52,261 bases of DNA, from assembly GCF_000737245.1 (NCBI RefSeq), contig NZ_JPQU01000046.1, forward strand, positions 1 through 52,261, written 5' to 3'. Both the position numbers and the translations under genes were made by a program. The DNA comes from Pseudomonas syringae. GTDB taxonomy: Bacteria > Pseudomonadota > Gammaproteobacteria > Pseudomonadales > Pseudomonadaceae. The notes under the pieces were generated by a model that searched no databases, was not told where the DNA came from, and was given only the letters and a program-made list of their open reading frames with translations. Of this stretch, positions 34,216 through 42,819 are shown piece by piece. Positions within the stretch are counted from its first letter, which is position 1; each line of letters begins with the position of its first letter.

Positions 34216-34330
34216 TTGCAGGTCGCATCTTGCGTAGGGTGGCGGCTATTCTACCCGCGTGACGGCAGCGTCTGAACACCAAGCGGTAATCAGTCGCAGC
34301 TTTCGGCATTTCATGACAGTGAGGAACAAC

Positions 34331-34798
34331 ATGGCAAGGCGATTGGCAGCAGTAGTGACACTGGTCGGCAGTTTCCTGTTGGCTGGCTGCGGCGTGGATC
34401 TGGGCACTGACCAGAACGGCCAGAAGGTCGCCAGCGATAAGGTCGACAAGCATTGGCTGGTGATCAATTACTGGGCTGAGTGGTGTGGTCCGTGCCGGGT
34501 GGAAATTCCAGAGCTGAATCATTTGTCCGAGCAACTCAAAGACCAGAAGGTCAGTGTGTTCGGGGTCAACTTCGACAATCTGCAGGGCGAAGAACTGAAA
34601 ACTGCCAGTAATGCGCTGGGCATCAAGTTCACGGTCCTGGCCCAGGACCCTGCCGCGCAATACGACCTGCCGCCTAGCGAAGCGCTGCCGGTGACTTACA
34701 TCATCGATGACAAAGGCAAAATGCGTGAACAGCTGTTGGGTGAGCAGACCGCTGCGGGTGTGGCGGCCAGACTGAAGGCGTTGCGCGGGGAGGGGTGA
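34331..34798 (+). CDS. Thioredoxin-like (TlpA-type) lipoprotein
   Basis: A 155-residue protein with a lipoprotein signal (lipobox LLAGC) and a thioredoxin fold with active site WAEWCGPC. It is probably a membrane-anchored periplasmic thiol-disulfide protein. GAGG lies 6 bases before the ATG at 34331; the upstream in-frame region is not used. It diverges from arsC. Confidence 0.88.
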   Translation: MARRLAAVVTLVGSFLLAGCGVDLGTDQNGQKVASDKVDKHWLVINYWAEWCGPCRVEIPELNHLSEQLKDQKVSVFGVNFDNLQGEELKTASNALGIKFTVLAQDPAAQYDLPPSEALPVTYIIDDKGKMREQLLGEQTAAGVAARLKALRGEG

Positions 34799-34809
34799 GC
34801 GGGGGTTTA

Positions 34810-34900
34810 TGTTGGAGCGAGGCTTGCCCGCGAAGAACGATGACGCGGTACGTCAGTTCCTCCGTGGTGATCCATTCGCGGGCAAGCCTCGCTCCAACAG
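34810..34900. repeat. REPIN, GAGGCTTGCCCGCGAA type
   Basis: TGTTGGAGCGAGGCTTGCCC with inverted copy. Its left arm and loop recur at 15146-15188. Confidence 0.85.
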
Positions 34901-34915
34901 ACCCTCATCCTCCGC

Positions 34916-35317
34916 TCAACTCTCTTCCCAAAACCTCAACGGCTTGCCTTCGGCGGGCCACAGGCGCAGTTGGTCGATGGGGGAGATGTCCCAGCGCTGG
35001 ACTTTGCCCACCGCTTCCAGGAAGCGCTGCTCCTGCTCCATCAATGCCGGGGCGCACATTTTGCGGGTTTTGCCCACGGCGCCGAAAGTGATGGTCTGGT
35101 CTTGCAGTGTGTACGGCGCGAACCAGTGATTGCAGCCGGCATTGCCATAAGCCCGGCCATCGGCGCCGAGGGTCATGGTCAGGTGGCTGTTATCAATCAG
35201 AGGTCGCTCGCCGATCCATTCCAGTACGTAACTCTGGTCATGCTTGATCGGCAGCGGTTTTGCCGCGCAACCGGTCAGCAAGGCAACGCCGATCAATGCG
35301 GACAGAACGTGTTTCAT
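34916..35317 (-). CDS. META-domain lipoprotein, HslJ-like
   Basis: A 133-residue protein with lipobox LLTGC and a META domain (LTMTLGADGRAYGNAGCNHW, then a CAPALMEQEQRFLEAV helix). HslJ-type proteins are linked to heat and novobiocin tolerance. The start is the ATG overlapping the stop of the upstream gene; an in-frame GTG 27 bases earlier is less likely. Confidence 0.85.
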   Translation of the reverse strand: MKHVLSALIGVALLTGCAAKPLPIKHDQSYVLEWIGERPLIDNSHLTMTLGADGRAYGNAGCNHWFAPYTLQDQTITFGAVGKTRKMCAPALMEQEQRFLEAVGKVQRWDISPIDQLRLWPAEGKPLRFWEES

Positions 35318-35751
35318 GCCGCCTTCTCCTGACACTTTTTGCACAAGTGCTTCTCGCCCACGGTTTTCCAGCCCAGTTCGGCAATCCGCGCTGCTGCAGC
35401 CGGCTTCTGCGCCGAGACGCCTGCTTTGGCATCAACCATGAACTCGAAGTCCAGCACGGTGCTGCAACCGTCGCAGTTGACCTTCCACTGATGGATGGCC
35501 AGCTCGTCGAACACCGGCCCTTTGGCAACGGCGATCCACTGCCCTGGCGGGTTGATCAGGTGACGAACCTTCTCGACTTGCAGGCGCATGTGCAGGGTTT
35601 TGCTGCCCTTGATGGTCACCAGCAATTCGTCCTGATCATGGATCGAGCCGCCGTTGCCGGTCACTTGATAGCGGCCAGGCGCCAGGGTGCGGCACTCGGT
35701 CAGGGTGTGTTGCGGGTTGAGCATGCTGTAACGGAAATCGTGTTCGGCCAT
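35314..35751 (-). CDS. Conserved protein with Cys pairs
   Basis: A 145-residue protein I cannot name. It has CDGC in the middle and CKKC near the C terminus, which suggests a metal site. GGAGG lies 5 bases before the ATG at 35751. It overlaps the META-domain gene by 4 bases and follows ldhA closely, so the three probably form an operon. Confidence 0.75.
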   Translation of the reverse strand: MAEHDFRYSMLNPQHTLTECRTLAPGRYQVTGNGGSIHDQDELLVTIKGSKTLHMRLQVEKVRHLINPPGQWIAVAKGPVFDELAIHQWKVNCDGCSTVLDFEFMVDAKAGVSAQKPAAAARIAELGWKTVGEKHLCKKCQEKAA

Positions 35752-35807
35752 GAGGTCCTCCAAATTGCGCGCATCCTATCACGCACGTGTGGCTTGTCTC
35801 CCCCTCG

Positions 35808-36797
35808 CTAACCGACCACCAGATTCTGCGCAGCTCCGTCAGCCCAGGCCTGGATGTTGTTCAGTGTGGTCTGCGCGATGGCACCCAGTGCTTCGTGGGT
35901 CAGAAAAGCCTGATGAGCGGTCACGATCACATTGGGAAAGGTCAGCAGGCGTGCCAGTACGTCATCTTGCAGCGGTAGATCGGAGCGGTCTTCGAAGAAC
36001 AGCAGGGCTTCTTCTTCGTAAACATCCAGGCCCAGATAGCCGAGCTGGCCGCTTTTCAGGGCGTCACTCAAGGCCGGGGTGTCTACCAGTGCGCCGCGCC
36101 CGGTATTGATCAGCATCGTGCCACGTTGCATGGTCGCCAGTGAGCGCGCGTTGATCACATGCTTGGTATCCGGGGTGAGCGGGCAGTGCAGGCTGATGAT
36201 CTGCGCCTGGGCCAATAGCTCTTCAAGACTCACGTAGTGCGCGCCCAGAGCCTCGACTTGCGGGTTGGGGTACGGGTCATAAGCCAGCAGTTTGCAGCCG
36301 AAGCCGGACATGATTTTCGCGAACGTGGCGCCGATTTGCCCAGTGCCGACGACTCCCACGGTTTTGCCTACCAGATCAAAGCCCGTCAGGCCATGGAGGC
36401 TGAAGTCGCCTTCACGGGTGCGGTTGTAGGCGCGATGCAATTGCCGGTTCAGGGCAAGAATCAAGGCCACGGCATGTTCAGCCACCGCGTGGGGCGAATA
36501 GGCGGGTACCCGCACGACGCTGATCCCCAGCTTTTTCGCAGCGGGCAGGTCGATATGGTTGTAGCCGGCCGAGCGCAAGGCAATCAGCCGCGTGCCGCCG
36601 GCCGCTAGCCGCTCCAGCACCGGGGCGCTGAGGTCGTCATTAATGAAGGCACAGACCACTTCGTGCCCGTCAGCCAGAGCGGCGGTGTCCAGCGTCAGTC
36701 GGGCGGGCTGGAAATGCAGTTCCAGATTGGCAGGCAGATGGGCGGCGAGAAAACTTTCCCGGTCGTAGGTCTGGCTGCTGAAGATCAGAGTGCGCAT
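35808..36797 (-). CDS. ldhA: D-lactate dehydrogenase
   Basis: A 329-residue D-2-hydroxyacid dehydrogenase that interconverts pyruvate and D-lactate with NADH. The cofactor loop is GVVGTGQIG. Catalytic positions are in ALRSAGYNHID (Arg), the following Glu, and VIVTAHQAFLTHEA (His). It is next to gacS as in P. aeruginosa. Confidence 0.94.
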   Translation of the reverse strand: MRTLIFSSQTYDRESFLAAHLPANLELHFQPARLTLDTAALADGHEVVCAFINDDLSAPVLERLAAGGTRLIALRSAGYNHIDLPAAKKLGISVVRVPAYSPHAVAEHAVALILALNRQLHRAYNRTREGDFSLHGLTGFDLVGKTVGVVGTGQIGATFAKIMSGFGCKLLAYDPYPNPQVEALGAHYVSLEELLAQAQIISLHCPLTPDTKHVINARSLATMQRGTMLINTGRGALVDTPALSDALKSGQLGYLGLDVYEEEALLFFEDRSDLPLQDDVLARLLTFPNVIVTAHQAFLTHEALGAIAQTTLNNIQAWADGAAQNLVVG

Positions 36798-37180
36798 CTA
36801 CGGTTCCTTGTAATGAGATTCACTGGACACTGGCTGTGGCCCATGTGGGAGATTTGCAAGTTTGCCTGCAATGCTTCTGTGCATCTGAACTGACGAAATC
36901 GCGAGCAAGCTCACTCCTACAGTTGGAACGCTCCCACAGTCGCGCGTATCACCGTTGGAGCCGAGCTTGCTCGCGAAGAGCGATCACGGGGAGTGCCTGA
37001 CAGACCGCGTCGACCAATTCGCGGGCAGGCCTCGCTCCAACAGAAAAAACGCGATTCCTGTGGGAGCGGTGCTTGGTCTGGCCCGCATCCGGACGATGAG
37101 ACTGGGCGCGGTTAACCTACCGACCGCGTTGTCTGTATCGCGGGCAGGCCTCGCTCCCACAGGAGATGGAACGAGGGCGA
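36798..37180. other. REP-rich spacer between ldhA and gacS
   Basis: It is filled with REP arms of mixed type; see the repeat entry. No gene is seen. Confidence 0.6.
36842..37163. repeat. Cluster of degenerate REPINs
   Basis: A degenerate pair (36842-36923), a pair with GTTGGAG arms (about 36954-37042) and a third with GTGGGAG arms (about 37058-37163) follow one another. The third has an extra GGTCTG inside its left arm. Confidence 0.75.
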
Positions 37181-39934
37181 TCAAGCACTCACCCGCGCTT
37201 CGGCTGCGAGGCGGTTGATGGCGGATTCCAGATCGTCCAGCGCATGGTGCGCCAAGGGGGCATTTTGCTTGAGCAAGGTTTCGCTGCGTTGACATGCAGC
37301 ACGTAATTGCGGAACTCCACAATATCGAGTCGCACCATGCAGGCGATGGACCCGTTCGATCAATGCTGACTGATCGTTGCTTTCCCGTGCGGCACGGATG
37401 GCTTCTCGGTCACTGTCCAGGGACGCCAGGAGCATGGCCAGCATGTCGGCGGCCAGATCCGGTTTGCCGGCGGCCAGTCTCAAGCCTTCCTCGTGATCGA
37501 GGACCAGCAGGTCTGCGCTCCTGCGTGGAACTTCCTGCTGACGTTCCGGCTGTTGGTTGCGCAACGCCAGGCCACTCCACTTCAGCACCACCTGAGCCAG
37601 TTGCCGTTCGCTGATCGGTTTGGTCAGGTAATCGTCCATGCCGCTCTGCAACAGCGAGCGCTTTTCGTTGGCCATGGCGTGGGCGGTGAGGGCGACGATA
37701 GGCAGCGGCGTGCTCTGGCGCTCGGTTTCCCAGGCGCGAATCGCTTCGGTGGTTTGCCGACCGTCCATGCCGGGCATCTGCACATCCATCAACGCCAGGT
37801 CGAAGGTCTGGGTTTGAACGGCATGCAGTGCCGCATAACCGCTGTCCACGGCGGTGACTTCGGCTCCCATGTCTTCGAGCAAGGTCTGCACCAGCAAAAG
37901 ATTGGCCGGGTTGTCGTCGACGCAAAGCAAGCGTGGCGGGCGACTGGCCAGCGGTTCGGTGGCATCGCTGCGTGGGGTTTTCGGGTTGATCAATTCGCAA
38001 AGGGTGCGGCGCAGCTTGCGAGTACAGACGGGTTTGGACTGCAACTGGGTGTACATATCAGGCACGGCGAGCTGAAACAAAGCCTGCTCGGTGGTCGGAC
38101 ACAGGACCAATACTTTGCAGTCGAGGTTTTCAAGGTCCCAGATGTGCTGGCGCAATCTTTCCGGCGGCAACTCGTGGGCCGTGACGCCCAGCACGGCAAA
38201 GTTGATCGCAGAAGGCGTCTGATGCGCGGCGGTGACACCGTTGAGCAGGTTTTCCAGATTGTTGAACATCAGGGTTTGCAGCCCGCAATCTTCCAGCTGG
38301 TGTTCCAGTGCCTGGCGAGCCAGATCGTGCTGTTCAAGCACTCCGACCCGCAGCCCTTGCAAGGCCATTGCCGGGACATCTTCAATGTCGTCCCGGGCTT
38401 TTGGCAATTTCAGGCTGATCCAGAATTCCGAGCCTTCGCCCGGCGTGCTGTCTACCCCAATCTCGCCGCCCATCTGTTCGATGAGACGTTTGGAAATCAC
38501 CAGCCCAAGCCCGGTGCCGCCGGGTTGTCGGGACAACGAATTGTCCGCCTGGCTGAATGCCTGGAACAGGGCGCGCACGTCCTGGCTGGACAGCCCGATA
38601 CCGGTGTCCTGCACGCTGATGCGCAATTGTGCGCTGTCGTCGGTCTCGTCTTCGACCATCGCCCGGGCGACGATGGTGCCTTCGCGGGTGAACTTGATGG
38701 CGTTGCTGACCAGGTTGGTCATGATCTGTTTGAGTCGCAACGGGTCGCCCAAAAGCGACAGCGGTGTGTCACGGTAAACCAGGCTCACCAGCTCCAGCTG
38801 CTTGGCGTGGGCGGCGGGGGCGAGAATGGTCAGGGTGTCTTGCAGCAGATCCCGAAGGTTGAAGGGCACGTTGTCCAGCACCAGCTTCCCGGCTTCGATC
38901 TTCGAGAAGTCGAGAATCTCGTTGATGATGCTCAGCAGGCTGTCGGCGGATTTTTCGATGGTGCCCAGATAGTCATATTGGCGCGGCGTGAGATCACTCT
39001 TTTGCAGTAGATGAGTGAAACCGAGAATCCCGTTGAGCGGAGTACGGATCTCGTGGCTCATGTTGGCGAGGAATTCCGACTTGATGCGGCTGGCCTCCAG
39101 CGCCTCTTTGCGCGCCAGGTCCAGCTCGATGTTCTGGATCTCGATGGTTTCCAGATTCTGCCGCACGTCCTCGGTGGCTTGATCAATGCTGTGCTGCAGC
39201 TCTTCCTGGGCATTCTGCAAGGTGGCCGCCATGCGGTTGATGCCCGAGGCCAGCTCGTCCAGTTCCAGGCTGCCCAATGGCGGCAACCGCGTTTCCAGCC
39301 TGCCGTCCTTGAGCTGGGAAACCGCTTGTTTGATCAGACTGAGTGGCCCGTTGATCGCGCGACTCATGCGGATCGCCAGGACTGCGGTCAGGCCGACGCC
39401 AGCCAGGATCAGCAACAGGCTGGCGAACATGCTGCGATAGCCGCGCAGCAGCGTGCCGCTGTGGGACAGCTCCAGTTCTACCCAGCCCAGCAGTCGGTCG
39501 GCTTCTTCCGGGACCACTGCGCCGGTCAGGTGCCGCTGGCGGCCAAGTACCGGTAGCAAGTAGCGGGTGGCATCGCTTCCGGAGGTTTGCAGTAGTTCGT
39601 CACTGTTTCCGCTGGGCGGTGGATTGATCATGCTCGGGCCCGCGTGGGCCAGCATTTGCCGGTCTGCGCTGAGGAACGAAACTGAGCGCACGTCAGTCTG
39701 CTCCAGAGTTTCCACCGCGATGCGTTCGAGCAGCTTGGCGTCGCCGCGACTTAGCGCGGGTGCTGAAAGCGGAGCCAGCTCTTCGGCGATCATTTCCCCA
39801 CGCTGCAATAACTGCGCTTGCAGGTCGTGCAACTGCATCCAGGTGAAATAACCGCCCAGCAACGTCGCCATCAGCATGGCAGGCAGAATGGTCAGCAGCA
39901 GTACGCGGCCTTTTATACCCAGCTTGGTCAGCAC
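37181..39934 (-). CDS. gacS: Hybrid sensor kinase GacS
   Basis: A 917-residue unorthodox histidine kinase that, with GacA, drives the Gac/Rsm switch for secondary metabolites and biofilm in Pseudomonas. Membrane helices are at about 10-32 and 168-190 with a periplasmic domain between, then HAMP (about 190-245). The H box MSHEIRTPLNG has His294, and the ATP-binding domain is about 400-510 (TGLGLVISKRL). A degenerate receiver-like stretch (525-650) precedes a full receiver with Asp717 (MDVQMPGMDG). The C-terminal HPt domain has His863 in RVHRLHGATRYCG. The start is GTG with GGAG upstream. It is not next to gacA, which is usual. Confidence 0.96.
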   Translation of the reverse strand: MLTKLGIKGRVLLLTILPAMLMATLLGGYFTWMQLHDLQAQLLQRGEMIAEELAPLSAPALSRGDAKLLERIAVETLEQTDVRSVSFLSADRQMLAHAGPSMINPPPSGNSDELLQTSGSDATRYLLPVLGRQRHLTGAVVPEEADRLLGWVELELSHSGTLLRGYRSMFASLLLILAGVGLTAVLAIRMSRAINGPLSLIKQAVSQLKDGRLETRLPPLGSLELDELASGINRMAATLQNAQEELQHSIDQATEDVRQNLETIEIQNIELDLARKEALEASRIKSEFLANMSHEIRTPLNGILGFTHLLQKSDLTPRQYDYLGTIEKSADSLLSIINEILDFSKIEAGKLVLDNVPFNLRDLLQDTLTILAPAAHAKQLELVSLVYRDTPLSLLGDPLRLKQIMTNLVSNAIKFTREGTIVARAMVEDETDDSAQLRISVQDTGIGLSSQDVRALFQAFSQADNSLSRQPGGTGLGLVISKRLIEQMGGEIGVDSTPGEGSEFWISLKLPKARDDIEDVPAMALQGLRVGVLEQHDLARQALEHQLEDCGLQTLMFNNLENLLNGVTAAHQTPSAINFAVLGVTAHELPPERLRQHIWDLENLDCKVLVLCPTTEQALFQLAVPDMYTQLQSKPVCTRKLRRTLCELINPKTPRSDATEPLASRPPRLLCVDDNPANLLLVQTLLEDMGAEVTAVDSGYAALHAVQTQTFDLALMDVQMPGMDGRQTTEAIRAWETERQSTPLPIVALTAHAMANEKRSLLQSGMDDYLTKPISERQLAQVVLKWSGLALRNQQPERQQEVPRRSADLLVLDHEEGLRLAAGKPDLAADMLAMLLASLDSDREAIRAARESNDQSALIERVHRLHGATRYCGVPQLRAACQRSETLLKQNAPLAHHALDDLESAINRLAAEARVSA

Positions 39935-40403
39935 GCTTGTTCTCCAGCAGGCCAGGACGATCTTCGCTCGACTCGGGAGTTTGCCGAGATTGGGCCAGTG
40001 TAGCCACTAAACGCCGCTCAATCTCGGCAAATTGCCTGGCACGCCCCCTGTAGGTGCTCGCGCGCTCTAATCAAACATAAATCAATTATCTGAACTGGAA
40101 TGCTGATTGTGTAGGAGCGCGCTTGCCCGCGATAGCGTTGTGTCAGCCACAATCCTTTATCGGAGCTGACGCCATCGCGGGCAAGCGCGCTCCTACAGGG
40201 TTCCGTGTTTGCTGTGCCACAGCGCGGGACCTCATACGAAAAAGCCGCGAAAACGATCGCGAAATACAGTTAAGGGGGGTGACCATGTAACAACTACCGT
40301 GCACTTATGCCATTTAGCGATAAGCCCCGCACTTTGCGTGATATGGGCTTTTGGCGTTTGCCGTTATGATAGGCGCCCCCGCAGTCTGGATTGCGAATAC
40401 GCC
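39935..40403. other. Divergent spacer before cysM
   Basis: It contains a REPIN and the promoters of gacS and cysM. No gene is seen. Confidence 0.5.
40109..40200. repeat. REPIN, GCGCTTGCCCGCGAT type
   Basis: TGTGTAGGAGCGCGCTTGCC with inverted copy, same type as the one in fhuF. Confidence 0.85.
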
Positions 40404-41306
40404 ATGACCTTGCAGTACCCAACCATTGCCGATTGCGTCGGCAACACTCCGCTCGTGCGTCTGCAACGCATGGCGGGTCATACCAGCAATACGCTTCTCC
40501 TGAAACTGGAGGGTAATAACCCTGCAGGTTCGGTCAAGGACCGTCCTGCACTGTCGATGATTACCCGTGCCGAGCTGCGCGGGCAGATCCATGCCGGCGA
40601 CACCCTGATCGAAGCGACCTCCGGCAACACCGGTATCGCGCTGGCCATGGCTGCGGCGATCAAGGGTTACAGGATGATCCTGATCATGCCGGACAATTCC
40701 AGTGCCGAGCGCAAGGCGGCCATGACCGCCTACGGGGCCGAGCTGATTCTGGTCAGCAAGGAAGAAGGCATGGAGGGCGCCCGGGACCTGGCCGAGCGCA
40801 TGCAGAATGAAGGCCGTGGCAAAGTCCTCGACCAGTTCGCCAACGGCGATAATCCTGAGGCGCACTACACCAGCACTGGTCCGGAGATCTGGCAGCAGAC
40901 GGGCGGCACCATTACCCATTTCGTCAGCTCCATGGGCACCACCGGCACCATCATGGGTGTTTCGCGGTACCTGAAAGAGCAGAACCCCAACGTGCAGATC
41001 GTCGGTCTGCAACCCATGGAAGGTTCGGCCATTCCTGGTATCCGCCGCTGGCCGGAAGAATATCTGCCGCGCATCTACCAGGCGGACCGGGTGGATCGCA
41101 TCGTCGATATGGATCAGACCGAAGCCGAAGACACCATGCGTCGTCTGGCGCGTGAGGAAGGCATCTTCTGTGGTGTTTCTTCTGGCGGAGCCGTTGCCGG
41201 GATGTTGCGTTTGTCTCGTGAAGTCGAAAATGCGGTCATGGTCGCGATCATTTGTGACCGTGGCGACCGTTACTTGTCGACCGGCGTCTACGACGCGCCT
41301 AACTGA
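40404..41306 (+). CDS. cysM: Cysteine synthase B
   Basis: A 300-residue PLP enzyme that makes cysteine from O-acetylserine and sulfide or thiosulfate. The PLP lysine is Lys45 in NPAGSVKDRPAL; ATSGNTG is the substrate loop. The start is the ATG at 40404; no strong ribosome binding site is seen. Its stop and the rlmD start overlap by one base (TGATG). Confidence 0.94.
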   Translation: MTLQYPTIADCVGNTPLVRLQRMAGHTSNTLLLKLEGNNPAGSVKDRPALSMITRAELRGQIHAGDTLIEATSGNTGIALAMAAAIKGYRMILIMPDNSSAERKAAMTAYGAELILVSKEEGMEGARDLAERMQNEGRGKVLDQFANGDNPEAHYTSTGPEIWQQTGGTITHFVSSMGTTGTIMGVSRYLKEQNPNVQIVGLQPMEGSAIPGIRRWPEEYLPRIYQADRVDRIVDMDQTEAEDTMRRLAREEGIFCGVSSGGAVAGMLRLSREVENAVMVAIICDRGDRYLSTGVYDAPN

Positions 41307-42661
41307 TGGCCAAGCACGAAAGAGGCCTGCGCTTTCAACCAGCAGGCGGTACTCGGGTCAATCAGATCCCGACCGGCAAAAAACAGCGCCTGACCATCGA
41401 GCGTCTTGCCAACGACGGGCGCGGTATTGCGTTCTTCGAGGGCAAGACCTGGTTTGTCGCCGGCAGTCTCGCGGGTGAAGAAGTCGAAGCCCGGGTCCTG
41501 AATGCCCACGGCAAAATCGTCGAAGCGCGCACCGAGCGAGTCTTGCAGGGCAGCGCCATGCGTCGCCCGGCCCCTTGTGCGCATTTCGGTCGGTGCGGCG
41601 GTTGCAGCGTGCAGCATGTGCCCCACACTGAACAACTTGCCCTCAAACAGCGCATGTTGGCGGAGCAGTTGATGCGTGTCGCAGGTGTCGAACCCGAGGA
41701 GTGGGCAGCGCCTCTGACCGGGTCGGAATTTGCCTACCGCAGACGTGCCCGGGTCGCGGTTCGCTGGGACGTCAAGGCCAAGCGGCTGGATGTGGGTTTC
41801 CGTGCGGCGGCCAGTCAGGACATCGTTGCGATTACTGAGTGCCCGGTGCTGGTACAGGCTTTGCAACCGATCATGATGCAGCTGCCTGCAATGCTGAAAA
41901 GTTTCAGCAAGCCACAGGTGCTGGGCCATGTCGAATTGTTCAGGGGAACGTCCAGCGCGGTGCTGGTCCGACATACCGCGCCGTTGGCGGAAGTCGACTT
42001 AAATACCTTGAAAGCATTTTGCCATACTCATGACGCACAACTATGGTTGCATGGCGAAGGTGATCCGCAACCGGTAGACCCGATCCAGACATTGGCTTAT
42101 CGACTGGAGCCCTGGAACCTGGAGCTGGCTTATCGGCCGGGGGATTTCATTCAGGTCAATGAGGCGGTCAATACCGCGATGATCGAACAGGCGCTTGATT
42201 GGCTTGCACCTCAGGCTGATGAGCGGGTGCTGGATCTGTTCTGTGGGCTGGGCAACTTTGCCCTGCCACTGGCCAGAACGGTCAGTCAGGTGGTGGCAGT
42301 TGAAGGGGTTGCGACCATGGTCGAGCGTGCCACCCGCAACGCAATGAGTAATGTTCTGCATAACGTAGAATTTTTTCAGGCAGATTTGTCACAGCCGCTG
42401 GCGCAGGCGAACTGGGCCGCGCAAGGCTTTTCTGCAGTGCTCCTGGACCCACCGCGAGACGGTGCTTTGGAGGTGGTACGCAAGCTGAAAACACTAGGCG
42501 CCGGACGGTTGCTTTATGTTTCATGCAACCCGGCAACTTTGGCTCGCGACACTGTCGAATTGGTCAATCAGGGCTATCGATTAAAACGTGCCGGAATCCT
42601 CGATATGTTTCCACAGACAGCGCATGTCGAGGCGATGGCTTTATTTGAAGCGAGTAAGTAA
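41306..42661 (+). CDS. rlmD: 23S rRNA (uracil-5-)-methyltransferase RlmD
   Basis: A 451-residue enzyme that makes m5U1939 of 23S rRNA. A TRAM domain at the N terminus is followed by the iron-sulfur cysteines in CAHFGRCGGCSVQH, the SAM motif DLFCGLGNFALP and the catalytic YVSCNPATLARD. Translation is coupled to cysM. Confidence 0.95.
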   Translation: MAKHERGLRFQPAGGTRVNQIPTGKKQRLTIERLANDGRGIAFFEGKTWFVAGSLAGEEVEARVLNAHGKIVEARTERVLQGSAMRRPAPCAHFGRCGGCSVQHVPHTEQLALKQRMLAEQLMRVAGVEPEEWAAPLTGSEFAYRRRARVAVRWDVKAKRLDVGFRAAASQDIVAITECPVLVQALQPIMMQLPAMLKSFSKPQVLGHVELFRGTSSAVLVRHTAPLAEVDLNTLKAFCHTHDAQLWLHGEGDPQPVDPIQTLAYRLEPWNLELAYRPGDFIQVNEAVNTAMIEQALDWLAPQADERVLDLFCGLGNFALPLARTVSQVVAVEGVATMVERATRNAMSNVLHNVEFFQADLSQPLAQANWAAQGFSAVLLDPPRDGALEVVRKLKTLGAGRLLYVSCNPATLARDTVELVNQGYRLKRAGILDMFPQTAHVEAMALFEASK

Positions 42662-42762
42662 GCCGCTGCCCAAGGAATCGAGTAAGCGGCTTACATGGAG
42701 TCTCGTTTAATCCGACTGGCCCGCGAACACCAGCCCTTGCTTGCCCGGCAAGGAGTGTTCGC
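42658..42762 (+). promoter_or_regulatory. Structured relA leader
   Basis: Two inverted repeats lie here. GTAAGCCGC (42658-42666) pairs with GCGGCTTAC (42686-42694) around the rlmD stop. GCGAACAC/GTGTTCGC (42723-42762) encloses CCTTGC/GCAAGG. No T-run follows, so intrinsic termination is unlikely. Confidence 0.45.
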
Positions 42763-42819
42763 TCAAGAAGGTCAGCGACTGTAGGCGCTATTCATCGCGC
42801 CTTAGGGAAGGTAAGCAAC

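Noticed and set aside
37493..39010. 505-residue plus-strand frame inside gacS
   Set aside because: Antisense shadow of a well-conserved kinase.
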